DNA from: CAYLHS01 sp964594235
GTDB lineage: Bacteria; Actinomycetota; Acidimicrobiia; Spongiisociales; UBA4744
NCBI GenBank assembly: GCA_964594235.1
Contig: CAZQMF010000003.1
Coordinates: forward strand, 19,060-83,059
DNA length: 64,000 nucleotides
Direction of reading: 5' to 3'
Below are positions 7,601 to 14,895 of this stretch, piece after piece (position 1 is the stretch's first letter; each line of letters begins with the position of its first letter). A program made the translations under genes and the position numbers. Below the pieces are notes generated by a model that saw nothing but the letters and a program-made list of their open reading frames with translations, did not search any database and was not told the DNA's origin.

Positions 7601-8689
7601 ATGAGCAAACCGGGAGTCGTGTTCGGTGGTCCTTCGCCCGAGCACGACATCAGCATTCTCACCGGGCTTCAGGTCTGTCGAACCTTGCTCGACATGGGTG
7701 GGAGTGTGGAGGCGATCTACTGGGCGAAGAGTGGATCGTGGTTCTCGGTCAGTCCGGCGCTCGAAGCGGCCGACTTCGCAGACGGAGTCCCGCGCAAGGC
7801 GACACCGCTGCGATTGGTCGCCGAACCCGGCGCCGGGTTCATGGAGAAGAGGAAGCCCCTCGATGTCTCCCCGGTGGTCGTCTGCTGTCACGGTGCTCCA
7901 GGTGAAGATGGGACCCTGCAAGGAGCGCTCGATCTCGCAGGGATCCGGTACACGGGCCCCGGGGCCGCCGGCTCGGCACTCGGGATGGACAAGCTCGCGT
8001 TCGGAGCCGTTGTGGAGCAGGCCGGGCTCCCGTCGGTTCCTCGTCGCCGTCTCACTCCCGACATGCAGTGGGACGTCCCTGCGCCATATATCGTCAAGCC
8101 CCGTTTCGGTGGCTCGTCGATTGGCATAGAGGTCGTCGATGGTATGGACACCGCGCTGGCGCTCGCGACCTCATCGGTACACCTTCAAGACGGAGCCGTC
8201 ATTGAGCCGTTCCTCGAAGGGAGCAGGGACTACAACATCGCCGTACGCACGTTCCCCGAGCTTCAACTCAGCGCCATCGAAGCTCCAGTCCGGGCGGCGA
8301 GTGCCGGCTCGATCTACAGCTACGAACAGAAATACCTGAGCGGGGGCGGACTCGAAGGGTCGGCCCGTGAGTTGCCGGCGATCCTGCCTTCGGATGTCGA
8401 GACACGGATCCGTCAGGCGGCCAGAACGGTCGCTGAGCTGATTGGGCTTCGGTCCATCGCCAGAGTCGACTTCCTGGTTCGTGGCGAGGACATATGGGTC
8501 AACGAGATCAACACGATCCCAGGGAGCCTTGCCGCCTACCTGTGGATCGATCCCCCGATCAGCCGACGTGATCTCATCGCGGACATCATCGCCGAGGCCG
8601 AGAATCGGCCAATCCGCCGGTTCACGACCGCCGGATCGGATGGGACGGCACTACGCAGCGCCGGCACGATCGCCGCAAAGCTCGGTTGA
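7601..8689 (+). CDS. ddl: D-alanine--D-alanine ligase
   Basis: Joins two D-alanines with ATP for peptidoglycan precursors. The 362-residue protein shows the ATP-grasp layout: VVFGGPSPEHDISILTG at the N-terminus, APGEDGTLQGALDLAGIRYTGPG, the Lys-containing IVKPRFGGSSIGIEVV, and the metal site DFLVRGEDIWVNEINTIPGSLA. ATG at 7601 is chosen because GAGGAG lies 7 nt upstream; an in-frame ATG at 7586 overlaps the murF-like stop. The pairing with a MurF-like ligase makes a compact D-Ala-D-Ala module. Confidence 0.93.
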   Translation: MSKPGVVFGGPSPEHDISILTGLQVCRTLLDMGGSVEAIYWAKSGSWFSVSPALEAADFADGVPRKATPLRLVAEPGAGFMEKRKPLDVSPVVVCCHGAPGEDGTLQGALDLAGIRYTGPGAAGSALGMDKLAFGAVVEQAGLPSVPRRRLTPDMQWDVPAPYIVKPRFGGSSIGIEVVDGMDTALALATSSVHLQDGAVIEPFLEGSRDYNIAVRTFPELQLSAIEAPVRAASAGSIYSYEQKYLSGGGLEGSARELPAILPSDVETRIRQAARTVAELIGLRSIARVDFLVRGEDIWVNEINTIPGSLAAYLWIDPPISRRDLIADIIAEAENRPIRRFTTAGSDGTALRSAGTIAAKLG

Positions 8690-8923
8690 CTACAGGTTGA
8701 CGATCGGGCAGGTGAGCGTCCTCGTGATGCCTTCGATCGACTGGATGCGTGCGACAACGAGCTTGCCGAGTTGATCGACCGTCTCCGCAGACGCCTTCAC
8801 GATGACGTCGTACGGTCCGGTGACGTCGTCGGCCTGTTCCACGCCTTGGATGCGGCGGGCTTCTTCGGCCACCTGAGCGGCCTTGCCCACCTCGGTCTGG
8901 ATCAACACGTACGCCTGCACCAC
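8690..8923 (-). CDS. Stand-alone Lrp/AsnC ligand-binding (RAM) domain protein
   Basis: A 77-residue protein made only of the Lrp/AsnC effector domain: MVQAYVLIQTEVGKA, then GVEQADDVTGPYDVIVKASA and RIQSIEGITRTLTCPIV. The helix-turn-helix half of Lrp proteins is absent. Such small proteins form ring-like oligomers and may sense amino acids or modulate other Lrp proteins; the ligand is not known here. GAGGAGG is 5 nt before the first of two consecutive GTG codons. It ends directly against the ddl stop on the opposite strand. Confidence 0.9.
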   Translation of the reverse strand: MVQAYVLIQTEVGKAAQVAEEARRIQGVEQADDVTGPYDVIVKASAETVDQLGKLVVARIQSIEGITRTLTCPIVNL

Positions 8924-8989
8924 CGGTACCTCCTCGAGGGGTGTCGTTGAAGGGATGATACCTCAGGAGACCTTGGTCTCGCCGGAGAA

Positions 8990-9199
8990 TCACGTACCTT
9001 CGGAGCCCACTCTCAATCGACGGGCCACCGGTTCGGTGCCTCCTTCTATGTCGAACACGATGCGTTGTCCCTGACGGAGCGTCCTGAAGATGCTTCCCTC
9101 GAGCGATTCGGTGTCGAGCCGTACTTCCCGCCGATCGCCGTCGGACACCACGATGCCGAATCCTGTCGAAGGATCGAAGAGCTTGACGACACCTTGCAT
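8990..9199 (-). CDS. Cold-shock-domain protein
   Basis: Sixty-nine residues with the five-strand cold-shock pattern: GVVKLFDPSTGFGIVVSD, VRLDTESLEGSIFRTLRQGQRIVFDI and ARRLRV. Compared with CspA the RNP1 motif (KGFGFI) is reduced to TGFGIV and the aromatic RNP2 positions are lost, so nucleic-acid binding may be weaker or specialised. The TAGACT hexamer 8 nt before the ATG suggests a leaderless transcript. Confidence 0.82.
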   Translation of the reverse strand: MQGVVKLFDPSTGFGIVVSDGDRREVRLDTESLEGSIFRTLRQGQRIVFDIEGGTEPVARRLRVGSEGT

Positions 9200-9207
9200 G
9201 GGCGGTG

Positions 9208-9213
9208 AGTCTA
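9208..9213 (-). promoter_or_regulatory. -10-like hexamer before the cold-shock-domain gene
   Basis: TAGACT lies 8 nt upstream of the ATG with no Shine-Dalgarno in between, as expected for a leaderless gene. Confidence 0.4.
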
Positions 9214-9227
9214 GCGGGAGAGAAGGT

Positions 9228-9380
9228 CACAGCTCACAGCCGACAGCTGACGGCTGGAGATTGACGGTTCCCGGGTTTCGGTCGTCTCGGCAAGAGGAGT
9301 CGCCGTGTCGTGGCGACTGAGGTCGCGTTCTCACCGACGGCTGATGACTGGAGGCTGAAAGCCGGCTGCTGGAGGCTGCT
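9228..9380. repeat. Degenerate GCTGA/CAGC intergenic repeats
   Basis: The spacer between the cold-shock gene and rpmB holds two clusters of short degenerate repeats: CACAGCCGACAGCTGACGG near 9235-9254 and GACGGCTGATGACTGGAGG near 9338-9356 continuing to CTGCTGGAGGCTG at 9366-9378. They resemble the iterated GCTGA-type intergenic repeats met in many draft genomes, whose function is unknown. No gene is visible in the spacer. Confidence 0.55.
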
Positions 9381-9567
9381 ACGCCTTCTCGACCTTGCCG
9401 GCCTTCAAGCAGGAAGTGCACACTCTTGCACGCCGGGTGTTCGACCCATGGCGGACGCGCACGCGCTGAATATTCGGAACCCAGCGTCGGCTGGACCGCT
9501 TGTGCGAGAAGCTCACTTGCTTCCCGAACCAGGGCTCTTTTCCACAGACTTCACAGCGATAGGACAT
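9379..9567 (-). CDS. rpmB: 50S ribosomal protein L28, zinc-binding form
   Basis: A 62-residue L28: MSYRCEVCGKEPWFGKQVSFSHKRS, then RRWVPNIQRVRVRHGSNTRRARVCTSCLKAGKV. Cys5, Cys8, Cys50 and Cys53 form the zinc-ribbon set of the C+ type. AGGAGGTCGC directly precedes the ATG. It is divergent from recG, a common actinobacterial arrangement, and a TAATCT hexamer at 9592-9597 on the - strand is a reasonable -10. Confidence 0.96.
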   Translation of the reverse strand: MSYRCEVCGKEPWFGKQVSFSHKRSSRRWVPNIQRVRVRHGSNTRRARVCTSCLKAGKVEKA

Positions 9568-9624
9568 GCGACCTCCTAGGGCCGGGGAGCGAGATTAGCA
9601 CCTGGGCCGACAGAGGAGGAATCG

Positions 9625-9659
9625 TATACTCGCCTCCGGTCATGGACATCCCCACGTGA
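9625..9659 (+). promoter_or_regulatory. recG promoter hexamer and five-codon upstream reading frame
   Basis: TATACT at 9625-9630 would start transcription near 9637. An ATG at 9642 opens a five-codon frame (MDIPT) whose TGA at 9657-9659 overlaps the recG GTG at 9656. No Shine-Dalgarno precedes the GTG, so recG may be translated by re-initiation after this mini-frame. Confidence 0.35.
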
Positions 9660-11803
9660 GCAGCATCGCACACCTCTCGACGATTCCGATCGATCGTGTG
9701 AAGCACCTGTCCGGCGCGCGCGCCGGCAAGCTACGCAAAGCCGGTATCGAGACCGTCACCGACCTGTTGCAGCACGTTCCACGGCGCTACATCGACCGAT
9801 CCCACATTGCCTCACTGTCGAACACTCCGCTCGGGGTCGAGGTGACGATCATCGGAGAGGTGCGTTCGTTGAGTGTCAGACGGCCCCGGGGCAATCTGAT
9901 GATCATCGAGGCCGTCATAACGGACGGCAATGGCACTCTCAAGGGGGTGTGGTTCAACCAGCGGTTCAGACAGCAGCAACTCGCCGAAGGTTCGGAGGTT
10001 GCTTTGTCGGGGAAGGTGGAGTCGTTCCATGGATCGCTCCAGATGAAGAGCCCTGATGTCGATCTCCTCCGCTCGAAGAGTGAGCATCTCGTAACGGGCC
10101 GCGTCGTTCCTGTCTACCCGACTGTTGGTGGTGTTTCATCCGGTCATATCCGCAGGGGAATGCACAATGCACTGCTTCGATCACGACCGGTGACCGATCC
10201 GATTCCGAGAGACATGATCGAGCGGCTCGATCTGGTCGATCGAGACACGGCATACGCGGATATCCACTTTCCCGACGCTCCCGAGCAAGCAGTGCCTGCC
10301 CGGCGCCGGCTCGTGTTCGACGAACTGTTCCGTCTCGAAGTCGCCCTCGCACTGTCGAAGCGGAAGATGATCGAGGAGTCGGTTGGCATCGCCCATGCTC
10401 CGGACGACAGTCTCGTGCCGCCGTTCGTCGAGGGGCTCCCTTTCGGGCTGACAGGGGCTCAGGAGAGGGCCATCGATGAGATCGGCAGGGATCTCCGATC
10501 ACCCCATCCGATGCACAGGCTCCTTCTCGGCGAGGTGGGGTCCGGAAAGACGGTCGTCGCGATCGCGACACTTCTCGCCGGGGTGGAGGGCGGATACCAA
10601 GGGGCCGTGATGGCACCGACGGAAGTTCTCGCGAACCAGCACTATTTCTCAATCACCGATCTGTTGGAACGTTCGGGGTTGGCTCCACCCACGGATGATC
10701 GCCCGAACCTGTTCTCGTCTGGGGGCGATGGGGTGAGAGTCGCACTGCTCACCTCGGCCTCTGCAGAGGTGAACTTCCGTCCCGAGACGAGCAGAGAAGA
10801 TGTACTCGGCCTTGTTTCCAACGGCGAGGTCGACCTCGTGGTGGGAACCCACGCGTTGATCCAAGAAGGCGTTCACTTCGCAGCGTTGGGTATCGCGGTG
10901 ATCGATGAACAGCACCGTTTCGGCGTCCACCAGCGCGTCAGCCTCAAAGAGAAAGCCGAAACGGTCGACCCCGATCTCCTCATCATGACCGCGACCCCCA
11001 TCCCGAGAACCTTGTCGATGACCTTGTATGGCGATCTCGACGTGTCCATGCTCGACGAGATGCCACCGGGTCGTCCCGAGGTGCGTACATTCGCGGTGGC
11101 CCCCGGTGATCTGGAGGGGGTGTATGGAAAGATCCGCGACGAGGCAACCGCTGGTCACCAGACATTCGTCGTGTGTCCGCTCGTCGAAGAGAGTCCGAAG
11201 ATCGAGGCCGCGTCCGCGACCGCGGAGTACGAGCGTTTCCAGGGGCTCTTCCCCGAGTTGAGGATCGGCCTGTTGCATGGACAGATGCGCTCGGTGGACA
11301 AGCGAGAGGTGATGGAACGGCTCCGAAGCGCCGATCTGGACGTGCTCGTGTGCACAACGGTGATCGAGGTCGGCATCGACATCCCCAACTCGACGGTCAT
11401 GATGATCGAGGATGCCGACCGGTTCGGGTTGAGTCAGCTCCACCAGTTGCGGGGTAGGCTCGCACGGCACACCGGCCCCAATTGGTGCTACCTGGTTGCC
11501 GATCCGGCTACGGATGAAGGCAAGGCGAGGATCGATGCGATGGTCCGAACCGACGATGGGTTCGAACTCGCGGAGATCGACCTCGCCATCAGGGGGCAGG
11601 GAACGGTGTTCGGTGCCCGTCAGTCGGGGCTCACCGACCTTCAGCTCTCCGACATCCTTCGAGACACGGATGAACTGATTGCCGCGAGGAGGGAGGCATT
11701 CGCTCTCGTCGACCAGGATCCGCATCTCCGGCATCATCGCGAGATCCGCGAGGAGGTCCGGGCGCTGCTCGGCGACGAGGTGGAGTGGTTGTTTCGATCA
11801 TGA
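9656..11803 (+). CDS. recG: ATP-dependent DNA helicase RecG
   Basis: Remodels stalled replication forks and branched recombination intermediates. At 715 residues it is full length. An N-terminal wedge/OB region (about 1-250; TIIGEVRSLSVRRPRGNLMIIEAVITDGNG) is followed by helicase motifs LLLGEVGSGKTVVA (about 289), DEQHRFGVHQR (about 416), MTATPIPRTL (about 445) and VIEVGIDIPNSTVMMIEDADRFGLSQLHQLRGR (from about 567). The GTG start is set by the wedge-domain homology and overlaps a five-codon upstream frame. rsmD follows with an ATGA overlap, as in many actinobacteria. Confidence 0.96.
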   Translation: MSSIAHLSTIPIDRVKHLSGARAGKLRKAGIETVTDLLQHVPRRYIDRSHIASLSNTPLGVEVTIIGEVRSLSVRRPRGNLMIIEAVITDGNGTLKGVWFNQRFRQQQLAEGSEVALSGKVESFHGSLQMKSPDVDLLRSKSEHLVTGRVVPVYPTVGGVSSGHIRRGMHNALLRSRPVTDPIPRDMIERLDLVDRDTAYADIHFPDAPEQAVPARRRLVFDELFRLEVALALSKRKMIEESVGIAHAPDDSLVPPFVEGLPFGLTGAQERAIDEIGRDLRSPHPMHRLLLGEVGSGKTVVAIATLLAGVEGGYQGAVMAPTEVLANQHYFSITDLLERSGLAPPTDDRPNLFSSGGDGVRVALLTSASAEVNFRPETSREDVLGLVSNGEVDLVVGTHALIQEGVHFAALGIAVIDEQHRFGVHQRVSLKEKAETVDPDLLIMTATPIPRTLSMTLYGDLDVSMLDEMPPGRPEVRTFAVAPGDLEGVYGKIRDEATAGHQTFVVCPLVEESPKIEAASATAEYERFQGLFPELRIGLLHGQMRSVDKREVMERLRSADLDVLVCTTVIEVGIDIPNSTVMMIEDADRFGLSQLHQLRGRLARHTGPNWCYLVADPATDEGKARIDAMVRTDDGFELAEIDLAIRGQGTVFGARQSGLTDLQLSDILRDTDELIAARREAFALVDQDPHLRHHREIREEVRALLGDEVEWLFRS

Positions 11804-12339
11804 GGATCATCGCCGGCATCGCGAAAGGACGTCGACTCGTCGGACCGGAAGGAGTGGGCACACGTCCAATGACCGATAGGGCTCGGGAGGCCCTGTTCTC
11901 GTCTCTGGGAGACACCGTCGTTGGGGCCGGCGTGCTCGATCTGTTCGCAGGGTCGGGTTCGATCGGCCTCGAAGCGCTGAGCCGTGGTGCGGCATCAGTG
12001 GTGTTCGTTGAGCGTGGTAGGGCCGCCTTGCGAGCACTCAGACGCAACATCGATCGTGTGGGCCTCGGCGGAGAGGTCATCGCAACGGATGTAGAGCGCT
12101 ACCTCGAGGGCTCCGATGCGGCGATAGATCTTGCGTTCGTTGACCCGCCCTATGCCCTGTCGCTAGCGTCAGTCCAAAGCGTGTTGAGGAAACTCATCCC
12201 CAGACTGAACACCGGCGCCGAAGTCGTGGTACACCGGCGTGCGGGGACCGAGAACCCCGCGGTGGACGGCCTCGAACTGATCGACCTGCGCAGGTACGGG
12301 GACACGGTACTGTGGCGCTTCAGGAAGGAGGGCGCGTGA
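11800..12339 (+). CDS. rsmD: 16S rRNA (guanine966-N2)-methyltransferase RsmD
   Basis: Methylates G966 of 16S rRNA using S-adenosylmethionine. The 179-residue protein shows MRIIAGIAKGRRL, RPMTDRAREALFSSLG, the SAM motif VLDLFAGSGSIGLEALSRGA and the catalytic DPPY (AFVDPPYALSL). ATG at 11800 overlaps the recG stop as ATGA. coaD follows with a GTGA overlap, the classic rsmD-coaD pair. Confidence 0.94.
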   Translation: MRIIAGIAKGRRLVGPEGVGTRPMTDRAREALFSSLGDTVVGAGVLDLFAGSGSIGLEALSRGAASVVFVERGRAALRALRRNIDRVGLGGEVIATDVERYLEGSDAAIDLAFVDPPYALSLASVQSVLRKLIPRLNTGAEVVVHRRAGTENPAVDGLELIDLRRYGDTVLWRFRKEGA

Positions 12340-12812
12340 CGATTGCGTTGATCCCCGGGAGTTTCGATCCACCGACCAACGGTCATCTGGATGTTGTCAG
12401 GCGCTGCCTCGCCGTGTTCGACGAGGTCGTGATCGCGGTCGTGGCCAATCCTTCGAAGACGCCACTGTTCGATGCCCAGGAGCGTGTCGAGATGCTCCGG
12501 GTGCTCTCCGAGGGCAGTCGCGTCGATGTCGACAGCTTCGAAGGACTCCTCGTCGATTTCGTCAGGTCGAGGCATGTCGACGTCATCGTGAAGGGGCTGC
12601 GGGCCGTTACCGACTTCGAATACGAGCTGCAGATGGCACAGATGAACGAGAGTCTCTCGGGGATATCCACGCTGTTTCTTCCGACTGCGCCCGTGTACGG
12701 ATTTCTGTCGTCCTCGCTGGTCAAGGAGGTCGCCCGTTTCGGTGGCAACGTTGCGGATCTGGTTCCGCCGCTCGTCAACAAAGCCCTGAAGGAGAGGTTC
12801 CGCCATGAGTGA
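12336..12812 (+). CDS. coaD: Phosphopantetheine adenylyltransferase
   Basis: Transfers AMP from ATP to 4'-phosphopantetheine in coenzyme A synthesis. The 158-residue enzyme begins IALIPGSFDPPTNGHLDVVRR with the nucleotidyltransferase signature (TNGH), has VDVIVKGLRAVTDFEYELQMAQMN and the second signature SSSLVKEVARFGG. GTG at 12336 overlaps the rsmD stop, and the 3' end overlaps the coiled-coil gene by eight bases. Confidence 0.96.
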   Translation: MTIALIPGSFDPPTNGHLDVVRRCLAVFDEVVIAVVANPSKTPLFDAQERVEMLRVLSEGSRVDVDSFEGLLVDFVRSRHVDVIVKGLRAVTDFEYELQMAQMNESLSGISTLFLPTAPVYGFLSSSLVKEVARFGGNVADLVPPLVNKALKERFRHE

Positions 12813-13302
12813 AGAGAGCATCCCGCAAGTCGGTGAGCTCAGTGAACTGCTCGACGAGCTGGAGACCTCGGTCAGGGACGCCAAGCCGATTCCACTGTCC
12901 AGCAGCGTAAGGGTCGAACGCGAAGGAGTGTTGGAACTGATCGGGTCGATTCGAGCGGTGCTGCCCGAGGAGCTGCGCGCGGCCAGATGGATGATCCGGG
13001 AGCGAGAAACCTTCATTGCTCGGACGAACGAGCGTGCCAAGTCGATCGTCGACAACGCCCAGGCCAAGGCTGCAGAGATGGTGAGTGAGTCCCGGATCCT
13101 CGCCGAAGCGGTCGAGGAGGCAAACATACTGGTGCGAAACGCCGAAGGCGATGCACGCAGAATCCGGCTGGAAGCCGAGGACCTGGCCGATGACCGCCTG
13201 CAGCAGCTCGAAGTGCTGTTCCGCAACCTCCTCGGCCAAATCAGAACCGTCCGGTCGCAGTACCATGAGGCGCGTCCCGCACCGCCGCCCGTTCCCCAGT
13301 AG
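12805..13302 (+). CDS. DivIVA/SepIVA-like coiled-coil protein
   Basis: A 165-residue protein, largely alpha-helical: LSELLDELETSVRDAKPIPLSSSVRVERE at the N-terminus, then long heptad stretches (ARWMIRERETFIARTNERAK, DARRIRLEAEDLADDRLQQLEVLFRNL) and a Pro-rich tail. Length, PIPLSSSVRV segment and position between coaD and the yceD gene match the mycobacterial septation protein SepIVA group. It probably acts as a scaffold in septum or cell-wall growth. The family link is by layout and composition rather than a catalytic motif. Confidence 0.75.
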   Translation: MSEESIPQVGELSELLDELETSVRDAKPIPLSSSVRVEREGVLELIGSIRAVLPEELRAARWMIRERETFIARTNERAKSIVDNAQAKAAEMVSESRILAEAVEEANILVRNAEGDARRIRLEAEDLADDRLQQLEVLFRNLLGQIRTVRSQYHEARPAPPPVPQ

Positions 13303-13304
13303 CT

Positions 13305-13781
13305 ATGCGTCCTTTCGTTGTGAACGTGTCCGACCTGATCGGACACTCAGGCTCCCGACGGTCCGTCGACCTCGACGGCCCTCTTCCGCTCACCCTCGAC
13401 CTCGCGTCGGTCTCGGCTGTGCGAGCCAACGTGACCCTCGAGTCGGCGTCGGACGAGATCGTCGCACGAGGAACCATGACGTTTCTGACGACACTCCGAT
13501 GCAATCGGTGTCTTGTCGAGTGGGAGGAGGAGCTGTCGGCCTCCTTCCTCGAAGTGTTCGGGTCAGAGGAGTCGCCGATCGCGAGAGACGGATCGATCGA
13601 CCTCGAACAGACCGTGAGGGACGAGGCCTCACTCGCCATCCCACTCGTCCCGCTGTGCAGGCCGGACTGCAAAGGACTTTGCCCAACGTGCGGAAGCGAC
13701 TTGAATACTGATCCCTGTTCCGGGCACGCCGACGAGAGCACGTCTCCCTTCGGCGCCCTTCGGCACCTGCTGGAACCTTGA
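13305..13781 (+). CDS. yceD: DUF177 / YceD family protein
   Basis: Belongs to the DUF177 family that almost always precedes rpmF and is linked to 23S rRNA accumulation. The 158 residues contain RCNRCLVEWEEEL and the Cys cluster CRPDCKGLCPTCGSDLN, ending with DESTSPFGALRHLL, which is the typical family C-terminus. It starts 2 bases after the coiled-coil gene and is followed 12 bases later by rpmF. Confidence 0.9.
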   Translation: MRPFVVNVSDLIGHSGSRRSVDLDGPLPLTLDLASVSAVRANVTLESASDEIVARGTMTFLTTLRCNRCLVEWEEELSASFLEVFGSEESPIARDGSIDLEQTVRDEASLAIPLVPLCRPDCKGLCPTCGSDLNTDPCSGHADESTSPFGALRHLLEP

Positions 13782-13793
13782 GAGGAGCCCCCA

Positions 13794-13973
13794 ATGGCTG
13801 TGCCCAAGAAGAAGATGTCGCGATCGCGGACACGGCGCCGCAAAGCCGACTGGAAACTGACGCGTCCTCGCATGTCGACGTGTCCCCAGTGCCACGCGCC
13901 GAAGCTCCCCCACAGGGCGTGCCCGAACTGCGGCACCTACCGGGGGCACGAGGTCACAGCCGGAACCGAGTAG
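13794..13973 (+). CDS. rpmF: 50S ribosomal protein L32, zinc-binding form
   Basis: A 59-residue L32 beginning MAVPKKKMSRSRTRRRKADW. Cys30, Cys33, Cys43 and Cys46 (CPQC and CPNC) form the zinc ribbon, followed by GTYRGHEV. AGAGGAG precedes the ATG with good spacing. It sits in the conserved yceD-rpmF-plsX order, one base ahead of the plsX start. Confidence 0.97.
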   Translation: MAVPKKKMSRSRTRRRKADWKLTRPRMSTCPQCHAPKLPHRACPNCGTYRGHEVTAGTE

Positions 13974-13974
13974 C

Positions 13975-14895
13975 GTGCGCGTAGCCCTCGACGCGATGGG
14001 GGGCGATCACGCACCCTCCGAGACGGTGGCGGGAGCCATCGAGGCTGCCGCCTCGGGCATCGACGTCGTTCTCGTCGGCGATGCGCACCGTCTCGAGCCT
14101 CTCTGCCACGAGTTCGGTGTAGTGCTTCCGATCGTTCATGCCCCCGACGCCGTTGAGATGGACGAGGATCCGGCGCGGGCGATTCGCGAGAAGCCCGATT
14201 CCTCAATCTCGGTTGCAGCGCGGATGGTTCGAGACGGTGAAGTTGCCGGGCTCGTGTCGGCCGGTTCCACCGGCGCCGCGCTCGCAGCATCTGCAATCAC
14301 CATCGGTAGGATCGAAGGCGTTCTGAGACCGGCGATCGCCGCCGTCATCCCGTCCGTTCCGCCGACGGTCCTGATCGACGCCGGTGCGAACCCCGCCGTC
14401 GGGCCGAAGCACCTCCTCCAGTTCGCCACGATGGGAGTGGTCGTGTCCGAGTTCGCGTTCGGCGTCGAGGATCCGACGGTCGGGCTTCTCTCCATAGGGC
14501 GCGAACCCGGCAAAGGGCGCGCTCTCGAGCGACTCGCAACAGCGCTCCTCACCGACGGGCCGTTTCGCTTCGTCGGCAATGTGGAAGGAAGGGACATCCC
14601 ATCAGGTGTTGTCAACGTCGTCGTCACCGATGGATTCACCGGCAACGTCGCGTTGAAGTCGCTGGAAGGTGCGACCGCGTGGATCGGAACCTTGGCGGCA
14701 AGAGCAGGGAGGCCGCTTCCCGAGGTCGTTCGGCACGCGCTCGACTACGAGAGCACAGGTGGGGCACATCTGGTGGGCGTCAAAGGTGTCGTGATCATCG
14801 CTCATGGGTCATCGTCGAGGATCGCCATTCGCAACGCACTCTCGGTGGCGGCAACCTCAGAGGGGATAGTCGAGGAGATCGGGCGGCGCCTGTGA
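13975..14895 (+). CDS. plsX: Acyl-ACP:phosphate acyltransferase PlsX
   Basis: Makes acyl-phosphate from acyl-ACP for phospholipid synthesis at the membrane surface. The 306-residue protein opens with RVALDAMGGDHAPSETVAGA and has PDSSISVAARMVRDGEVAGLVSAGSTGA, then DAGANPAVGPKHLLQFATMG and VTDGFTGNVALKSLEG, all family signatures. The GTG start lies one base after rpmF and the stop overlaps the RNase III gene as GTGA. Confidence 0.95.
   Translation: MRVALDAMGGDHAPSETVAGAIEAAASGIDVVLVGDAHRLEPLCHEFGVVLPIVHAPDAVEMDEDPARAIREKPDSSISVAARMVRDGEVAGLVSAGSTGAALAASAITIGRIEGVLRPAIAAVIPSVPPTVLIDAGANPAVGPKHLLQFATMGVVVSEFAFGVEDPTVGLLSIGREPGKGRALERLATALLTDGPFRFVGNVEGRDIPSGVVNVVVTDGFTGNVALKSLEGATAWIGTLAARAGRPLPEVVRHALDYESTGGAHLVGVKGVVIIAHGSSSRIAIRNALSVAATSEGIVEEIGRRL

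Noticed and set aside
10649..11737. A 362-residue frame opposite recG
   Set aside because: Shadow of a well-supported helicase gene.
12150..13346. A 398-residue frame opposite coaD and the coiled-coil gene
   Set aside because: Ser/Arg-rich shadow; both genes beneath it have clear family support.
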